From Zeus faber (taxonomy: Eukaryota; Chordata; Actinopteri; Zeiformes; Zeidae): a DNA stretch of 64,000 nt. The DNA lies in NCBI GenBank assembly GCA_960531495.1, contig OY482866.1, forward strand, positions 1 through 64,000, read 5' to 3'. The position numbers were made by a program, and so were the translations under genes. Shown piece by piece: positions 46,273-58,960 of this stretch. The notes below the pieces were generated by a model. That model had not been told where the DNA came from. It ran no database searches and saw only the letters and a list, made by a program, of their open reading frames with translations. Position 1 is the first letter of the stretch; each line of letters opens with the position of its first letter.

Positions 46273-49200
46273 GATTGAAAGATTGAAAGATTGAAAGAAA
46301 GAATGAAAGATTGAAAGAAAGAATAAAAGAACGATTGAAAGAAAGAATGAAAGAATGAAAGAAAGATTGAAAGATTGAAAGAATATTGAAAGAAAGAGAG
46401 AATGAAAGTAAGAAAGATTGAAAGAAAGATTGAAAGTAAAAAAGATTGAAAGAAAGAATGAAAGAAAAATTGAAAGATTGAAAGATTGAAAGAAAGATTT
46501 AAAGAAAGATTTAAAGAAAGATTGAAAGACTGGAAGAAAGAATGAATAAAAGAATTAAAGAAAGATTGAAAGATCGAAAGATTGAAAGATTGAAAGAAAG
46601 ATTGAAAAAAGAATGATTGAAAGAAAGAAAGATTTAAAGAATGAAAGTAAGAATGAAAAAAAAGAATGAAAGAAAGATTGAAAGATTGAAAGATTGAAAG
46701 AAAGAATGAAAGATTGAAAGAAAGAATGAAAGAACGATTGAAAGAAAGAATGAAAGAATGAAAGAAAGATTGAAAGATTGAAAGAAATATTGAAAGAAAG
46801 AGAGAATGAAAGTAAGAAAGATGGAAAGAAAAATTGAAAGATTGAAAGATTGAAAGAAAGAATTAAAGAAAGATTGAATGATTGAAAGATTGAAAGAAAG
46901 ATTGAAAGAAAGATTGAAGAAAGAAAGATTTAAAGAAAAAAAGATTTAAAGAAAGATTGAAAGACTAAAAGTAAGAATGAAAAAAAAGATTGAAAGAAAG
47001 ATTGAAAAAAGAAAGAAAGATTGAAAGAAAGATTGAAAGAAAGATTGAAAGAAAGAATGAAAGTTTGAAAGAAAGATTGAAAGAAAGAATGAAAGTTTGA
47101 AAGAAAGATTGAAAGAAAGATTGAAAGAAAGATTGAAAGACTGAAAGAAAAAATGAAAGAAAGATTAAAAGAGAGATTGAAAGATTGAAAGATTGAAAGA
47201 AAGAATGAAAGATTGAAAGAAAGAATGAAAGAATGAATGAAAGATTAAAAGATTGAAAGAAATATTGAAAAAAAGAAAGATTGAAAGTAAGAAAAATTGA
47301 AAGAATGAATGAAAGAAACAAAAAAAGACTGATAAAAAGAAAGAATGTTTGAGAGATCAAAATATTTAAAGAAAGAAAGATTGAAAGAAAGATTTTAAGA
47401 CTGAATTAAAGAATTAAAGAAAGATTGAAAGAAAGGTTGAAAGATAGAATGAAAGAAAGATTGAAAGATTGAAAGTTGTAAAGAAAGATTGAAAGAAAGA
47501 TTTAAAGACTAAAAAAAAGAATGAAAGAAAGATTGAAAGGTTGAAAGAAAAAATGAAAGAATGAAAGAAAGATTGAAAGATTGAAAGAAAGATTGGAAGA
47601 AAGAATGAAAGTATGAAAGAAAGATTGAAAGATTGAAGGAAAGATTGAAAGAACGATTGAAAGAAAGAATGAAAGAATGAAAGAAAGATTGAAAGATTGA
47701 AAGAAAGATTGAAAGTAATAAAGATTGAAAGAAGGAATGAAGGAAAAATTGAATGTTTGAAAGACTGAAAGAATGAATGAAAGATTGAAAGAAAGATTTT
47801 AAGAAAGGTTGAAAGACTGAAAGAAAGAATGAAAGAAAGAATGATTGAAAGATTGAAAGAAAGAATGAAAGATTGAAAGAAAGAATATAAGAACGATTGA
47901 AAGAAAGATTGAAAGTAAGATTGAAAGTTTGAAAGAAAGATTGAAAGAAAAATTGAAAGAAAGATTGAAAGACTGAAGGAAAGAATGAGTGAAAGATTGA
48001 AAGAAAGATTAAAAGAAAAAAAGATTGAAAGTATTAAAGACTGAAAAAAATATTGAAAGAAAGATTTAAAGACTGAAAGATAGAATGAAAGAAAGATTGA
48101 AAGATTGAAAGATTGAAAGAAAGAATGAAAGAAAGATTGAAAGACTGAAAAAAATATTGAAAGAAAGATTGAAAGATTGAAAGATTGAAAGAAAGAATGA
48201 AAGAAAGATTGAAAGACTGAAAGAAAGAATGAAAGAAAGATTGAAAGTGCGAAAGAAAGAATGAAAGAATTAAAGAAAGATTGAAAGAAATATTGAAAGA
48301 AAGAATGAAAGATTGAAAGAAAGAATGAAAGTAATAAAGATTGAAAGAAGGAATGAAGGAAAAGTTGAATGTTTGAAAGACTGAAAGAATGAATGAAAGA
48401 AAGCTTGAAAGAAAGATTGAAAGAAAGATTTTAAGAAAGGTTGAAAGACTGAAAGAAAGAATGAAAGAAAGAATGATTGAAAGATTGAAAGAAAGAATGA
48501 AAGATTGAAAGAAAGAATATAAGAACGATTGAAAGAAAGATTGAAAGTAAGATTGAAAGTTTGAAAGAAAGATTGAAAGAAAAATTGAAAGAAAGATTGA
48601 AAGACTGAAGGAAAGAATGAGTGAAAGATTGAAAGAAAGATTAAAAGAAAAAAAGATTGAAAGTATTAAAGACTGAAAAAAATATTGAAAGAAAGATTGA
48701 AAGATTGAAAGATAGAATGAAAGAAAGATTGAAAGATTGAAAGATTGAAAGAAAGAATGAAAGAAAGATTGAAAGACTGAAAAAAATATTGAAAGAAAGA
48801 TTGAAAGATTGAAAGATAGAATGAAAGAAAGATTGAAAGATTGAAAGATTGAAAGAAAGAATGAAATAAAGATTGAAAGACTGAAAGAAAGAATGAAAGA
48901 AAGATTGAAAGTGCGAAAGAAAGAATGAAAGAATTAAAGAAAGATTGAAAGATTGAAAGAATATTGAAAGAAAGAGAGAACGAAAGTAAGAAAGATTGAA
49001 AGAAAGATTGAAAGTAAAAAAGATTGAAAGAAAGAATGAAAGAAAAATTGAAAGTAAAAAATTGAAAGAAAGATGGAAAGAAAAATTGAAAGATTGAAAG
49101 ATTGAAAGAAAGAATTAAAGAAAGATTGAATGGTTGAAAGATTGAAAGAAAGATTGAAAGAAAGATTGAAGAAAGAAAGATTTAAAGAAAAAAGATTTAA

Positions 49201-49937
49201 AGAAAGATTGAAAGACTAAAAGAAGGAATGAAAAAAAAGATTGAAAGAAAGATTGAAAAAAGAAAGAAAAGTTGAAAGAAAGATTGAAAGAAAGATTGAA
49301 AGATTGAAGGAAAGATTGAAAGAACGATTGAAAGAAAGAATGAAAGAATGAAAGAAAGATTGAAAGATTGAAGGAAAGATTGAAAGAACGACTGAAAGAA
49401 AGAATGAAAGAATGAAAGAAAGATTGAAAGATTGAAAGAAAGATTGAAAGTAATAAAGATTGAAAGAAGGAATGAAGGAAAAATTGAATGTTTGAAAGAC
49501 TGAAAGAATGAATGAAAGATTGAAAGAAAGATTTTAAGAAAGGTTGAAAGACTGAAAGAAAGAATGAAAGAAAGAATGATTGAAAGATTGAAAGAAAGAA
49601 TGAAAGATTGAAAGAAAGAATATAAGAACGATTGAAAGAAAAATTGAAAGAAAGATTGAAAGACTGAAGGAAAGAATGAGTGAAAGATTGAAAGAAAGAT
49701 TAAAAGAAAAAAAGATTGAAAGTATTAAAGACTGAAAAAAATATTGAAAGAAAGATTTAAAGACTGAAAGATAGAATGAAAGAAAGATTGAAAGATTGAA
49801 AGATTGAAAGAAAGAATGAAAGAAAGATTGAAAGACTGAAAAAAATATTGAAAGAAAGATTGAAAGATTGAAAGATTGAAAGAAAGAATGAAAGAAAGAT
49901 TGAAAGACTGAAAGAAAGAATGAAAGAAAGATTGAAA
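46273..49937 (+). repeat. GA-rich segment copying 41.9-44.0 kb
   Basis: The GACTGATAAAAAG landmark (47328) is followed, as at 42381, by GTTGTAAAG, the AATATAAGAACG region, AATGAGTG and the 664-bp GTGCG pair (48247, 48911). The insert GACTGAATTAAAGAATTAAAG near 47398 is absent from the 42-kb copy but has a counterpart near 61620. Confidence 0.83.
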
Positions 49938-51628
49938 GTGCGAAAGAAAGAATGAAAGAATTAAAGAAAGATTGAAAGAAATATTGAAAGAAAGAATGAA
50001 AGATTGAAAGAAAGAATGAAAGTAATAAAGATTGAAAGAAGGAATGAAGGAAACGTTGAATGTTTGAAAGACTGAAAGAATGAATGAAAGAAAGCTTGAA
50101 AGAAAGATTGAAAGAAAGATTTTAAGAAAGGTTGAAAGACTGAAAGAAAGAATGAAAGAAAGAATGATTGAAAGATTGAAAGAAAGAATGAAAGATTGAA
50201 AGAAAGAATATAAGAACGATTGAAAGAAAGATTGAAAGTAAGATTGAAAGTTTGAAAGAAAGATTGAAAGAAAAATTGAAAGAAAGATTGAAAGACTGAA
50301 GGAAAGAATGAGTGAAAGATTGAAAGAAAGATTAAAAGAAAAAAAGATTGAAAGTATTAAAGACTGAAAAAAATATTGAAAGAAAGATTGAAAGATTGAA
50401 AGAAAGATTGAAAAAAGAATGATTGAAAGAAAGAAAGATTTAAAGAATGAAAGATTTAAAGAAAGACTGAAAGACTAAAAGTAAGAATGAAAAAAAAGAA
50501 TGAAAGAAAGATTGAAAGATTGAAAGATTGAAAGAAAGAATGAAAGATTGAAAGAAAGAATGAAAGAACGATTGAAAGAAAGAATGAAAGAATGAAAGAA
50601 AGATTGAAAGATTGAAAGAAATATTGAAAGAAAGAGAGAATGAAAGTAAGAAAGATGGAAAGAAAAATTGAAAGATTGAAAGATTGAAAGAAAGAATTAA
50701 AGAAAGATTGAATGATTGAAAGATTGAAAGAAAGATTGAAAGAAAGATTGAAGAAAGAAAGATTTAAAGAAAAAAAGATTTAAAGAAAGATTGAAAGACT
50801 AAAAGAAGGAATGAAAAAAAAGATTGAAAGAAAGATTGAAAAAAGAAAGAAAAGTTGAAAGAAAGATTGAAAGAAAGATTGAAAGATTGAAGGAAAGATT
50901 GAAAGAACGATTGAAAGAAAGAATGAAAGAATGAAAGAAAGATTGAAAGATTGAAGGAAAGATTGAAAGAACGATTGAAAGAAAGAATGAAAGAATGAAA
51001 GAAAGATTGAAAGATTGAAAGAAAGATTGAAAGTAATAAAGATTGAAAGAAGGAATGAAGGAAAAATTGAATGTTTGAAAGACTGAAAGAATGAATGAAA
51101 GATTGAAAGAAAGATTGAAAGATTGAAAGAAAGATTGAAAGTAATAAAGATTGAAAGAAGGAATGAAGGAAAAATTGAATGTTTGAAAGACTGAAAGAAT
51201 GAATGAAAGATTGAAAGAAAGATTTTAAGAAAGGTTGAAAGACTGAAAGAAAGAATGAAAGAAAGAATGATTGAAAGATTGAAAGAAAGAATGAAAGATT
51301 GAAAGAAAGAATATAAGAACGATTGAAAGAAAAATTGAAAGAAAGATTGAAAGACTGAAGGAAAGAATGAGTGAAAGATTGAAAGAAAGATTAAAAGAAA
51401 AAAAGATTGAAAGTATTAAAGACTGAAAAAAATATTGAAAGAAAGATTTAAAGACTGAAAGATAGAATGAAAGAAAGATTGAAAGATTGAAAGATTGAAA
51501 GAAAGAATGAAAGAAAGATTGAAAGACTGAAAAAAATATTGAAAGAAAGATTGAAAGATTGAAAGATTGAAAGAAAGAATGAAAGAAAGATTGAAAGACT
51601 GAAAGAAAGAATGAAAGAAAGATTGAAA
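49938..51628 (+). repeat. 1691-bp HOR, copy 1
   Basis: Bounded here by the rare GTGCG marker. Period 1691 bp: GTGCG 49938 to 51629, and AAACGTTG 50051 to 51742, a variant found in only these two copies. Contains AAAAGTTG at 50850 and, near 51010-51225, an internal 108-bp tandem duplication. Confidence 0.9.
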
Positions 51629-53319
51629 GTGCGAAAGAAAGAATGAAAGAATTAAAGAAAGATTGAAAGAAATATTGAAAGAAAGAATGAAAGATTGAAA
51701 GAAAGAATGAAAGTAATAAAGATTGAAAGAAGGAATGAAGGAAACGTTGAATGTTTGAAAGACTGAAAGAATGAATGAAAGAAAGCTTGAAAGAAAGATT
51801 GAAAGAAAGATTTTAAGAAAGGTTGAAAGACTGAAAGAAAGAATGAAAGAAAGAATGATTGAAAGATTGAAAGAAAGAATGAAAGATTGAAAGAAAGAAT
51901 ATAAGAACGATTGAAAGAAAGATTGAAAGTAAGATTGAAAGTTTGAAAGAAAGATTGAAAGAAAAATTGAAAGAAAGATTGAAAGACTGAAGGAAAGAAT
52001 GAGTGAAAGATTGAAAGAAAGATTAAAAGAAAAAAAGATTGAAAGTATTAAAGACTGAAAAAAATATTGAAAGAAAGATTGAAAGATTGAAAGAAAGATT
52101 GAAAAAAGAATGATTGAAAGAAAGAAAGATTTAAAGAATGAAAGATTTAAAGAAAGACTGAAAGACTAAAAGTAAGAATGAAAAAAAAGAATGAAAGAAA
52201 GATTGAAAGATTGAAAGATTGAAAGAAAGAATGAAAGATTGAAAGAAAGAATGAAAGAACGATTGAAAGAAAGAATGAAAGAATGAAAGAAAGATTGAAA
52301 GATTGAAAGAAATATTGAAAGAAAGAGAGAATGAAAGTAAGAAAGATGGAAAGAAAAATTGAAAGATTGAAAGATTGAAAGAAAGAATTAAAGAAAGATT
52401 GAATGATTGAAAGATTGAAAGAAAGATTGAAAGAAAGATTGAAGAAAGAAAGATTTAAAGAAAAAAAGATTTAAAGAAAGATTGAAAGACTAAAAGAAGG
52501 AATGAAAAAAAAGATTGAAAGAAAGATTGAAAAAAGAAAGAAAAGTTGAAAGAAAGATTGAAAGAAAGATTGAAAGATTGAAGGAAAGATTGAAAGAACG
52601 ATTGAAAGAAAGAATGAAAGAATGAAAGAAAGATTGAAAGATTGAAGGAAAGATTGAAAGAACGATTGAAAGAAAGAATGAAAGAATGAAAGAAAGATTG
52701 AAAGATTGAAAGAAAGATTGAAAGTAATAAAGATTGAAAGAAGGAATGAAGGAAAAATTGAATGTTTGAAAGACTGAAAGAATGAATGAAAGATTGAAAG
52801 AAAGATTGAAAGATTGAAAGAAAGATTGAAAGTAATAAAGATTGAAAGAAGGAATGAAGGAAAAATTGAATGTTTGAAAGACTGAAAGAATGAATGAAAG
52901 ATTGAAAGAAAGATTTTAAGAAAGGTTGAAAGACTGAAAGAAAGAATGAAAGAAAGAATGATTGAAAGATTGAAAGAAAGAATGAAAGATTGAAAGAAAG
53001 AATATAAGAACGATTGAAAGAAAAATTGAAAGAAAGATTGAAAGACTGAAGGAAAGAATGAGTGAAAGATTGAAAGAAAGATTAAAAGAAAAAAAGATTG
53101 AAACTATTAAAGACTGAAAAAAATATTGAAAGAAAGATTTAAAGACTGAAAGATAGAATGAAAGAAAGATTGAAAGATTGAAAGATTGAAAGAAAGAATG
53201 AAAGAAAGATTGAAAGACTGAAAAAAATATTGAAAGAAAGATTGAAAGATTGAAAGATTGAAAGAAAGAATGAAAGAAAGATTGAAAGACTGAAAGAAAG
53301 AATGAAAGAAAGATTGAAA
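51629..53319 (+). repeat. 1691-bp HOR, copy 2
   Basis: Tandem copy of the previous block; GTGCG next appears at 53320 and AAAAGTTG at 52541 (50850 + 1691). It includes the same 108-bp internal duplication. AAACTATT at 53101 starts the next lineage, shared with 55255. Confidence 0.9.
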
Positions 53320-54694
53320 GTGCGAAAGAAAGAATGACAGAATTAAAGAAAGATTGAAAGAAATATTGAAAGAAAGAATGAAAGATTGAAAGAAAGAATG
53401 AAAGTAATAAAGATTGAAAGAAGGAATGAAGGAAAAGTTGAATGTTTGAAAGACTGAAAGAATGAATGAAAGAAAGGTTGAAAGAAAGATTAAAAGAAAG
53501 ATTTTAAGAAAGGTTGAAAGACTGAAAGAAAGAATGAAAGAAAGAATGATTGAAAGATTGAAAGAAAGAATGAAAGATTGAAAGAAAGAATATAAGAACG
53601 ATTGAAAGAAAGATTGAAAGTAAGATTGAAAGTTTGAAAGAAAGATTGAAAGAAAAATTGAAAGAAAGATTGAAAGACTGAAGGAAAGAATGAGTGAAAG
53701 ATTGAAAGAAAGATTAAAAGAAAAAAAGATTGAAAGTATTAAAGACTGAAAAAAATATTGAAAGAAAGATTGAAAGATTGAAAGATAGAATGAAAGAAAG
53801 ATTGAAAGATTGAAAGATTGAAAGAAAGAATGAAAGAAAGATTGAAAGACTGAAAAAAATATTGAAAGAAAGATTGAAAGATTGAAAGATAGAATGAAAG
53901 AAAGATTGAAAGATTGAAAGATTGAAAGAAAGAATGAAATAAAGATTGAAAGACTGAAAGAAAGAATGAAAGAAAGATTGAAAGTGCGAAAGAAAGAATG
54001 AAAGAATTAAAGAAAGATTGAAAGATTGAAAGAATATTGAAAGAAAGAGAGAATGAAAGTAAGAAAGATTGAAAGAAAGATTGAAAGTAAAAAAGATTGA
54101 AAGAAAGAATGAAAGAAAAATTGAAAGATTGAAAGATTGAAAGAAAGATTTAAAGAAAGATTTAAAGAAAGATTGAAAGACAGAAAGAAAGAATGAATAA
54201 AAGAATTAAAGAAAGATTGAAAGATCGAAAGATTGAAAGATTGAAAGAAAGATTGAAAAAAGAATGATTGAAAGAAAGAAAGATTTAAAGAATGAAAGAT
54301 TTAAAGAAAGATTGAAAGACTAAAAGTAAGAATGAAAAAAAAGAATGAAAGAAAGATTGAAAGATTGAAAGATTGAAAGAAAGAATGAAAGATTGAAAGA
54401 AAGAATGAAAGAACGATTGAAAGAAAGAATGAAAGAATGAAAGAAAGATTGAAAGATTGAAAGAAATATTGAAAGAAAGAGAGAATGAAAGTAAGAAAGA
54501 TGGAAAGAAAAATTGAAAGATTGAAAGATTGAAAGAAAGAATTAAAGAAAGATTGAATGATTGAAAGATTGAAAGAAAGATTGAAAGAAAGATTGAAGAA
54601 AGAAAGATTTAAAGAAAAAAAGATTTAAAGAAAGATTGAAAGACTAAAAGAAGGAATGAAAAAAAAGATTGAAAGAAAGATTGAAAAAAGAAAG
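52541..54694 (+). repeat. 2154-bp HOR, copy 1
   Basis: Overlaps the last 1691-bp copy by choice of marker. AAAAGTTG 52541 to 54695, AAACTATT 53101 to 55255, GTGCG 53320 to 55474 and 53984 to 56138 are all 2154 bp apart. It is a 1691-type unit plus 463 bp, the extra including a second GTGCG copy. Confidence 0.9.
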
Positions 54695-56848
54695 AAAAGT
54701 TGAAAGAAAGATTGAAAGAAAGATTGAAAGATTGAAGGAAAGATTGAAAGAACGATTGAAAGAAAGAATGAAAGAATGAAAGAAAGATTGAAAGATTGAA
54801 GGAAAGATTGAAAGAACGATTGAAAGAAAGAATGAAAGAATGAAAGAAAGATTGAAAGATTGAAAGAAAGATTGAAAGTAATAAAGATTGAAAGAAGGAA
54901 TGAAGGAAAAATTGAATGTTTGAAAGACTGAAAGAATGAATGAAAGATTGAAAGAAAGATTGAAAGATTGAAAGAAAGATTGAAAGTAATAAAGATTGAA
55001 AGAAGGAATGAAGGAAAAATTGAATGTTTGAAAGACTGAAAGAATGAATGAAAGATTGAAAGAAAGATTTTAAGAAAGGTTGAAAGACTGAAAGAAAGAA
55101 TGAAAGAAAGAATGATTGAAAGATTGAAAGAAAGAATGAAAGATTGAAAGAAAGAATATAAGAACGATTGAAAGAAAAATTGAAAGAAAGATTGAAAGAC
55201 TGAAGGAAAGAATGAGTGAAAGATTGAAAGAAAGATTAAAAGAAAAAAAGATTGAAACTATTAAAGACTGAAAAAAATATTGAAAGAAAGATTTAAAGAC
55301 TGAAAGATAGAATGAAAGAAAGATTGAAAGATTGAAAGATTGAAAGAAAGAATGAAAGAAAGATTGAAAGACTGAAAAAAATATTGAAAGAAAGATTGAA
55401 AGATTGAAAGATTGAAAGAAAGAATGAAAGAAAGATTGAAAGACTGAAAGAAAGAATGAAAGAAAGATTGAAAGTGCGAAAGAAAGAATGACAGAATTAA
55501 AGAAAGATTGAAAGAAATATTGAAAGAAAGAATGAAAGATTGAAAGAAAGAATGAAAGTAATAAAGATTGAAAGAAGGAATGAAGGAAAAGTTGAATGTT
55601 TGAAAGACTGAAAGAATGAATGAAAGAAAGGTTGAAAGAAAGATTAAAAGAAAGATTTTAAGAAAGGTTGAAAGACTGAAAGAATGAATGAAAGAAAGAA
55701 TGATTGAAAGATTGAAAGAAAGAATGAAAGATTGAAAGAAAGAATATAAGAACGATTGAAAGAAAGATTGAAAGTAAGATTGAAAGTTTGAAAGAAAGAT
55801 TGAAAGAAAAATTGAAAGAAAGATTGAAAGACTGAAGGAAAGAATGAGTGAAAGATTGAAAGAAAGATTAAAAGAAAAAAAGATTGAAAGTATTAAAGAC
55901 TGAAAAAAATATTGAAAGAAAGATTGAAAGATTGAAAGATAGAATGAAAGAAAGATTGAAAGATTGAAAGATTGAAAGAAAGAATGAAAGAAAGATTGAA
56001 AGACTGAAAAAAATATTGAAAGAAAGATTGAAAGATTGAAAGATAGAATGAAAGAAAGATTGAAAGATTGAAAGATTGAAAGAAAGAATGAAATAAAGAT
56101 TGAAAGACTGAAAGAAAGAATGAAAGAAAGATTGAAAGTGCGAAAGAAAGAATGAAAGAATTAAAGAAAGATTGAAAGATTGAAAGAATATTGAAAGAAA
56201 GAGAGAATGAAAGTAAGAAAGATTGAAAGAAAGATTGAAAGTAAAAAAGATTGAAAGAAAGAATGAAAGAAAAATTGAAAGATTGAAAGATTGAAAGAAA
56301 GATTTAAAGAAAGATTTAAAGAAAGATTGAAAGACAGAAAGAAAGAATGAATAAAAGAATTAAAGAAAGATTGAAAGATCGAAAGATTGAAAGATTGAAA
56401 GAAAGATTGAAAAAAGAATGATTGAAAGAAAGAAAGATTTAAAGAATGAAAGATTTAAAGAAAGATTGAAAGACTAAAAGTAAGAATGAAAAAAAAGAAT
56501 GAAAGAAAGATTGAAAGATTGAAAGATTGAAAGAAAGAATGAAAGATTGAAAGAAAGAATGAAAGAACGATTGAAAGAAAGAATGAAAGAATGAAAGAAA
56601 GATTGAAAGATTGAAAGAAATATTGAAAGAAAGAGAGAATGAAAGTAAGAAAGATGGAAAGAAAAATTGAAAGATTGAAAGATTGAAAGAAAGAATTAAA
56701 GAAAGATTGAATGATTGAAAGATTGAAAGAAAGATTGAAAGAAAGATTGAAGAAAGAAAGATTTAAAGAAAAAAAGATTTAAAGAAAGATTGAAAGACTA
56801 AAAGAAGGAATGAAAAAAAAGATTGAAAGAAAGATTGAAAAAAGAAAG
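54695..56848 (+). repeat. 2154-bp HOR, copy 2
   Basis: Tandem copy of the previous block, sharing AAACTATT and AATGACAGAATT, which are rare elsewhere. One visible difference is ACTGAAAGAATGAATG near 55676 where copy 1 has ACTGAAAGAAAGAATG. Confidence 0.9.
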
Positions 56849-58960
56849 AAAAGTTGAAAGAATGATTGAAAGAAAGATTGAAAGATTGAAGGAAAGATTG
56901 AAAGAACGATTGAAAGAAAGAATGAAAGAATGAAAGAAAGATTGAAAGATGGAAAGAAAGATTGAAAGTAATAAAGATTGAAAGAAGGAATGAAGGAAAA
57001 ATTGAATGTTTGAAAGACTGAAAGAATGAATGAAAGAAAGCTTGAAAGAAAGATTGAAAGAAAGATTTTAAGAAAGGTTGAAAGACTGAAAGAAAGAATG
57101 AAAGAAAGAATGATTGAAAGATTGAAAGAAAGAATGAAAGATTGAAAGAAAGAATATAAGAACGATTGAAAGAAAGATTGAAAGTAAGATTGAAAGTTTG
57201 AAAGAAAGATTGAAAGAAAAATTGAAAGAAAGATTGAAAGACTGAAGGAAAGAATGAGTGAAAGATTGAAAGAAAGATTAAAAGAAAAAAAGATTGAAAG
57301 TATTAAAGACTGAAAAAAATATTGAAAGAAAGATTTAAAGACTGAAAGATAGAATGAAAGAAAGATTGAAAGACTGAAGGAAAGAATGAGTGAAAGATTG
57401 AAAGAAAGATTAAAAGAAAAAAAGATTGAAAGTATTAAAGACTGAAAAAAATATTGAAAGAAAGATTTAAAGACTGAAAGATAGAATGAAAGAAAGATTG
57501 AAAGATTGAAAGATTGAAAGAAAGAATGAAAGAAAGATTGAAAGACTGAAAAAAATATTGAAAGAAAGATTGAAAGATTGAAAGATAGAATGAAAGAAAG
57601 ATTGAAAGACTGAAAGAAAGAATGAAAGAAAGATTGAAAGTGCGAAAGAAAGAATGAAAGAATTAAAGAAAGATTGAAAGAAATATTGAAAGAAAGAATG
57701 AAAGATTGAAAGAAAGAATGAAAAAAAGATTGTAAGAAAGAATGAAAGAAAGATTGAAAGATTGAAAGAAAGATTGAAAGAAAGATTGAATGTTTGAAAG
57801 AAAGATTGAAAGAAAGATTTAAAGAAAGATTGAAAGACTGAAAGAAAGAATGAAAGAAAGATTGAAAGTTTGAAAGAAAGAATGAAAGAATTAAAGAAAG
57901 ATTGAAAGAAATATTGAAAGAAAGAATGAAAGATTGAAAGAAAAAAATGAAAGAAAGATTGTAAGAAAGAATGAAAGAATGAAAGAAAGAATGAAAGTAT
58001 GAAAGAAAGATTGAAAGATTGAAAGAAAGATTGAAAGAACGATTGAAAGAAAGATTTATAGAAAGATTGAAAGACTGAAAGAAAGAATGAAAGAAAGATT
58101 GAAAGTTTGAAAGAAAGAATGAAAGGATTAAAGAAAGATTGAAAGAAATATTGAAAGAAAGAATGAAAGATTGAAAGAAAAAAATGAAAGAAAGATTGTA
58201 AGAAAGAATGAAAGAATGAAAGAAAGAATGAAAGTATGAAAGAAAGAATGAAAGTATGAAAGAAAGATTGAAAGATTGAAGGAAAGATTGAAAGAACGAT
58301 TGAAAGAAAGAATGAAAGAATGAAAGAAAGATTGAAAGATTGAAAGAAAGATTGAAAGTAATAAAGATTGAAAGAAGGAATGAAGGAAAAATTGAAAGTT
58401 TGAAAGACTGAAAGAATGAATGAAAGAAAGATTGAAAGATTGAAAGAAAGAAAGATTGAAAGAAAGAATGAAAGAATGAAAGAAAGATTGAAAGATTGAA
58501 AGAAATACTGAAAGAAAGAAAGAAAGATTGAAAGTAAGAACGATTGAAAGAAAGCTTGAAAGAAAGATTGAAAGAAAGAATGAAAGAAAGATTGAAAGAA
58601 TGAAAGATTGAAAGAAAGATTGAAAGATTGAAAGAAAGAATAAAAGAACGATTGAAAGAAAGAATGAAAGAATGAAAGAAAGATTGAAAGATTGAAAGAA
58701 TATTGAAAGAAAGAGAGAATGAAAGAAAGAAAGATTGAAAGAAAGATTGAAAGACTGAAAGAAAGAATGAATAAAAGAATTAAAGAAAGATTGAAAGATT
58801 GAAAGATTGAAAGAAAGATTGAAAAAAGAATGATTGAAAGAAAGAAAGATTTAAAGAATGAAAGATTTGAAGAAAGATTGAAAGACTAAAAGTAAGAATG
58901 AAAATAAAGAATGAAAGAAAGATTGAAAGATTGAAAGATTGAAAGAAAGAATGAAAGATT
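56849..58960 (+). repeat. GA-rich segment with small tandem duplications
   Basis: AATGAGTG occurs at 57253 and 57385, a 132-bp tandem duplication. AAAAAAATGAAAG occurs at 57941 and 58178, marking a 237-bp duplication. GTGCG at 57640 links it to the HOR family on the left. The part after 58.2 kb resembles 44.5 kb. Confidence 0.83.

Noticed and set aside
48247-49937. An additional 1691-bp HOR copy between GTGCG markers 48247 and 49938
   Set aside because: The marker distance is 1691 bp, but the content differs: it includes an extra 664-bp unit, and AAAAGTTG lies 1583 bp, not 1691 bp, from the next one. The equal length appears coincidental.
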